From Anaerococcus marasmi (GTDB lineage: Bacteria; Bacillota; Clostridia; Tissierellales; Peptoniphilaceae): a DNA stretch of 64,000 nt. The notes under the pieces were generated by a model that was not told where the DNA came from, did not search any database, and saw only the letters and a program-made list of their open reading frames with translations. Below, in pieces: positions 61,453 to 64,000 of this stretch. Position numbers and translations under genes: made by a program. Position 1 is the first letter of the stretch, and every line of letters begins with the position of its first letter. The stretch covers positions 168,501-232,500 of the forward strand of contig NZ_OLMF01000004.1 of NCBI RefSeq assembly GCF_900290195.1. Reading direction: 5' to 3'.

Positions 61453-63525
61453 ATGATGAATAACAACTTGAATAATCAAGCTGTGCCTACTTTAGAAGAA
61501 ATAGAATCCATATATGAAGATATTTTAAGAAGCGAATCTAGGTCAAATGAAGAAAATGACTTGGAAATTTTAGGAGAATTTTATAAAAGATTTAGGAAAG
61601 AAGAAAATAAAACAGAAGAATCAAAGTCAGAAAACGCAATAATAAAAGAATATAGAAAATATTTAAGAAATGAAGAGAATAAGCAAAAAAAATTAATAGA
61701 AGAACTAGAAAATTTGATAAGCTATGAGAAATTCTTTTTAGAAGTAGAGAGAAAAAGAAATCAAAAATATTATAACAGCAATTTTTATGGGAGCAACGAA
61801 GCTACTAGATATAGGGTAGATAAGATTAATTCTTATTCAAAAGAACTCAGGGAAATAATAAATAATTCACCTGATGCCTGGCGATATTATTATCATAGAC
61901 AACTAATTAATGATATACAAACAGGATATAATCAAGACCTTGTAGAAGTACCCTATGTATTAGGGGCAAAGAGAAAAATTATAGAATCTTTAAAGCAATC
62001 TACGCCAGTGTATATAATAGGCCATTTAGGTAGTGGAAAAACCCAAATAGCAAGAGAAGCAGCAATTGAATTTACATTAGAAAACATAATTCAAGAAGAA
62101 TTAGAAGATTTAATGGAAAAATGGTTTTTAGAAAACTGTCAAGCCACTGAAGATGAGGCTATAGAAGAGTTCAGTGAATTAAATAGAGATAGAAGGAATT
62201 ATTATAAAAATTTACTAAAAGAAGGCAATCAGGCAGAACTTGAAAAAATATATCCCTATTTTATATCAGGTTCATATAATCTAACCTATGAAGATATGTT
62301 TGTTGAAAAAACTCTATCCTTAGAGAAAGCATCTTCTAGCGAAAGTAATTTAGAATTAATAGATGACGTTGTAGACCAATATTTTACTTGGCTAAAAACA
62401 CATGAAAAGGAACTTAAAAATATACCGGTAAAAAAGCAAGATATAATAAAAAGTAAGGTTTGGGATAGTATTTCAGAAATTTTTATAGCTAGAAATACAA
62501 TTTATGGAACAGTGGTAAAGAAAATAGAAAGAGAAATATTACTAGCTGTAAGAAATGGTAGGCCTGTTATTATAGATGAACTAAATACTATTGCTATGCA
62601 AAATTTAATAGGACTAAATGATATATTACAAAGTAAATTTGGATCAAAAGCCTATGTTACAGGGATAGGACCTGTAGAAATAAAAAAAGGTTTTGGTCTA
62701 ATAGGCACAGGAAACTTATCAACTGACCAAGTTAGTTATGAGGGAACCAACGACCTTAACCCTGCTTTTAAATCACGTTTTTTGACACTAGAATATAATT
62801 ATGTAAATCAAAATACCGTTGGATCTTTAAAAAACCAAACTAATCCAGAGAAAAATGAACTTTTTAGGATTATGTTGGTAAGATTAGCCGACAATAATGG
62901 GAATTTACACCTTCCAACTCCTACACGAAGCTTAGAAGAAATATTTAGACTAGCCCAGTTGTCTAGAGTAAGTCAAGAAGTTTTTATGGGCAGACGGATT
63001 TCGACTGAAAAAGAAAGTTCATCTGAAGATGTTCCTGAGCTTAAAGAATCAGTTTTATCACTAAGAAATGTTCTAAGAATATTAGATAATTGGAATTTAG
63101 GAGAAGAAAAAGACTTAACTTTAGCTTTGTGGGATGGCTTTATTAGTTCAATAACAAATCCAAAAGACCAGGCATATATTTTAACCCAAGCAGTAAGATT
63201 TGGATTTTTCAAAGAATCCGAAGGATGGGATATTAATAATGAAAATCTAGGAAAAGTTGTCCTAGAATATGATGATTTAAGGACTAGGCCTTACCAATAT
63301 ATCAGGGGAGAAATTGAAACTTTAAGTTATCTAGATTTAATAAAAATAATATTTGGTCCAGAACCAAAAAGAAGTGAAATACCTGAATTTTTGAAGGCTT
63401 ATGAGGATGGAGAAAATATAATATCCATAGAAGAATATGAAGAGCTTGATCAAAGATTGAATAAGTTGGAGCATTCAAAGTATCTTTTAGATTATTTACT
63501 AGATATGGAAAATAATAGAAAATGA
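61453..63525 (+). CDS. MoxR-like AAA+ ATPase (AAA_5)
   Basis: 690 residues, long for a MoxR-type protein. The first ~180 residues are Glu/Lys-rich coiled coil. The AAA domain starts at IIGHLGSGKTQIAREAA (Walker A), is split by a ~150-residue insertion, and resumes with NGRPVIIDELNTIAMQNLIGLNDIL (Walker B), GIGPVEIKKGFGLIGTGNLS (sensor 1) and NPAFKSRFLTLEYNYV (Arg finger). MoxR ATPases usually act as chaperones with VWA-domain partners. The next gene overlaps by 4 nt (ATGA). Ribosome binding site AAGGAGACC. Confidence 0.85.
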   Translation: MMNNNLNNQAVPTLEEIESIYEDILRSESRSNEENDLEILGEFYKRFRKEENKTEESKSENAIIKEYRKYLRNEENKQKKLIEELENLISYEKFFLEVERKRNQKYYNSNFYGSNEATRYRVDKINSYSKELREIINNSPDAWRYYYHRQLINDIQTGYNQDLVEVPYVLGAKRKIIESLKQSTPVYIIGHLGSGKTQIAREAAIEFTLENIIQEELEDLMEKWFLENCQATEDEAIEEFSELNRDRRNYYKNLLKEGNQAELEKIYPYFISGSYNLTYEDMFVEKTLSLEKASSSESNLELIDDVVDQYFTWLKTHEKELKNIPVKKQDIIKSKVWDSISEIFIARNTIYGTVVKKIEREILLAVRNGRPVIIDELNTIAMQNLIGLNDILQSKFGSKAYVTGIGPVEIKKGFGLIGTGNLSTDQVSYEGTNDLNPAFKSRFLTLEYNYVNQNTVGSLKNQTNPEKNELFRIMLVRLADNNGNLHLPTPTRSLEEIFRLAQLSRVSQEVFMGRRISTEKESSSEDVPELKESVLSLRNVLRILDNWNLGEEKDLTLALWDGFISSITNPKDQAYILTQAVRFGFFKESEGWDINNENLGKVVLEYDDLRTRPYQYIRGEIETLSYLDLIKIIFGPEPKRSEIPEFLKAYEDGENIISIEEYEELDQRLNKLEHSKYLLDYLLDMENNRK

Positions 63526-64000
63526 AATTTTCAATTAATATAAATGAATATAAGAAAAATTTAACAAAACTAAGGGCTCAGTTAGACCAGACCCTAGCAG
63601 AAGGTCATCTTAATGGAAATTTTAAGGAAAAATTAGATGAGTTAGAAGAGCTTGAAAATAAAATGCTTAAAGAATTGTTGCCTTATTATAGAATCTATGC
63701 TCCAGAACTTTACCAAACAAAGATAAGAGGACTAGAAGTTAAAATTGATGGAGATAACAAGCTCCAATCTTATCTTAAAAGCTACCTTCACGTTGAAGAA
63801 AACTTATTTGTATTAGCAAGTGCAGATCAAAAAGTTTATTTTATGAGAAGAAATGGAGAAAATAAGCAGCATATAGAATTAAGTCAAGCTATTAAAAATT
63901 TCAATAAACTAGTCATATATATGTATAAACTAGGTAAAGAAAAAATTTTGCTATTTACAGTCTCAGGAGATATTTATGTATTTATGTCAAATAATTTCAC
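63522..64000 (+). CDS. Unknown protein coupled to the AAA ATPase (partial, runs off the window)
   Basis: At least 159 codons are open to the window end: FSININEYKKNLTKLRAQLDQTL, then LEELENKMLKELLPYYRIYAPELYQTKIRGLEVKIDGDN and beta-rich sequence. It starts within the last codons of the ATPase gene, so the two proteins are co-translated. I do not recognise a family from this portion; position suggests the ATPase's partner. Confidence 0.75.
   Translation, partial: MKFSININEYKKNLTKLRAQLDQTLAEGHLNGNFKEKLDELEELENKMLKELLPYYRIYAPELYQTKIRGLEVKIDGDNKLQSYLKSYLHVEENLFVLASADQKVYFMRRNGENKQHIELSQAIKNFNKLVIYMYKLGKEKILLFTVSGDIYVFMSNNF

Noticed and set aside
1..64000. tRNA or rRNA genes
   Set aside because: No tRNA cloverleaf or rRNA sequence was recognised on either strand by eye; a covariance search would be needed to exclude a tRNA fully.

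Overview
The window is AT-rich, low-GC Gram-positive DNA. Gene families, ribosome binding sites and the density of conjugative-element debris fit an anaerobic Firmicute of the Peptoniphilaceae/Tissierellia type (Peptoniphilus, Anaerococcus, Finegoldia or relatives). That placement is inference; no rRNA or housekeeping gene settles it. Most of the window is an accessory region built from nested mobile elements, with ordinary chromosome probably only at the far right (TetR regulator, oleate hydratase, MoxR-type ATPase operon).

Layout. 1-4.97 kb: a MATE efflux gene broken by one in-frame TGA behind an attenuator-like leader, an HNH/C5-methyltransferase chimeric remnant, a CD1107-family mobile-element protein and an AlbA_2/HATPase regulator. 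5.1-7.3 kb: a group IIC intron placed directly after a terminator hairpin, its ORF domain replaced by an IS110 element. 7.5-11.5 kb: broken flavin reductase and DUF4143 genes, a lipoprotein/DUF2975/Xre operon with twin palindromic operators, an orphan RelB antitoxin and a second intron fragment. 11.6-13.4 kb: a two-component system. 13.4-34.6 kb: a complete Tn916-type conjugative transposon (orf24 to int) carrying two further IS110 copies, one between orf24 and orf23 and one splitting tet(M). 34.8-40.3 kb: ABC transporters and VanZ, probably once continuous with the two-component system upstream of Tn916. 40.4-45.5 kb: relaxase/MobC, serine-recombinase tails, an AlbA_2 protein and an AlkD-like gene. 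45.5-49.8 kb: a two-component system with a LanFEG-like ABC transporter, bracketed by ~0.9 kb inverted copies of the AlkD block. 50-53.5 kb: repeat debris, a DUF3784 protein and an IS256-family pseudogene. 53.6-57.9 kb: a third two-component system with an FtsX-type ABC transporter. 58-64 kb: membrane-protein remnant, TetR regulator, oleate hydratase, AAA ATPase and a partial partner gene.

How it works together. Three regulator/kinase/ABC sets suggest an island for sensing and resisting cell-envelope antibiotics or peptides. It was assembled by repeated integration: the same serine-recombinase 3' end, terminator, TGATATAAT promoter and a ~90 bp repeat recur at module boundaries.

The most striking signal is in the three IS110 copies. 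The noncoding leader of each has the layout of a bridge RNA. The donor loop matches the element's own ends. The target loop is identical in the two Tn916 copies but rewritten in the copy inside the intron. The target guide is complementary to the flank of each insertion to different degrees: 10 nt between orf24 and orf23, 7 nt in the intron, 6 nt in tet(M). This looks like natural retargeting of a bridge RNA caught within one 22 kb stretch.
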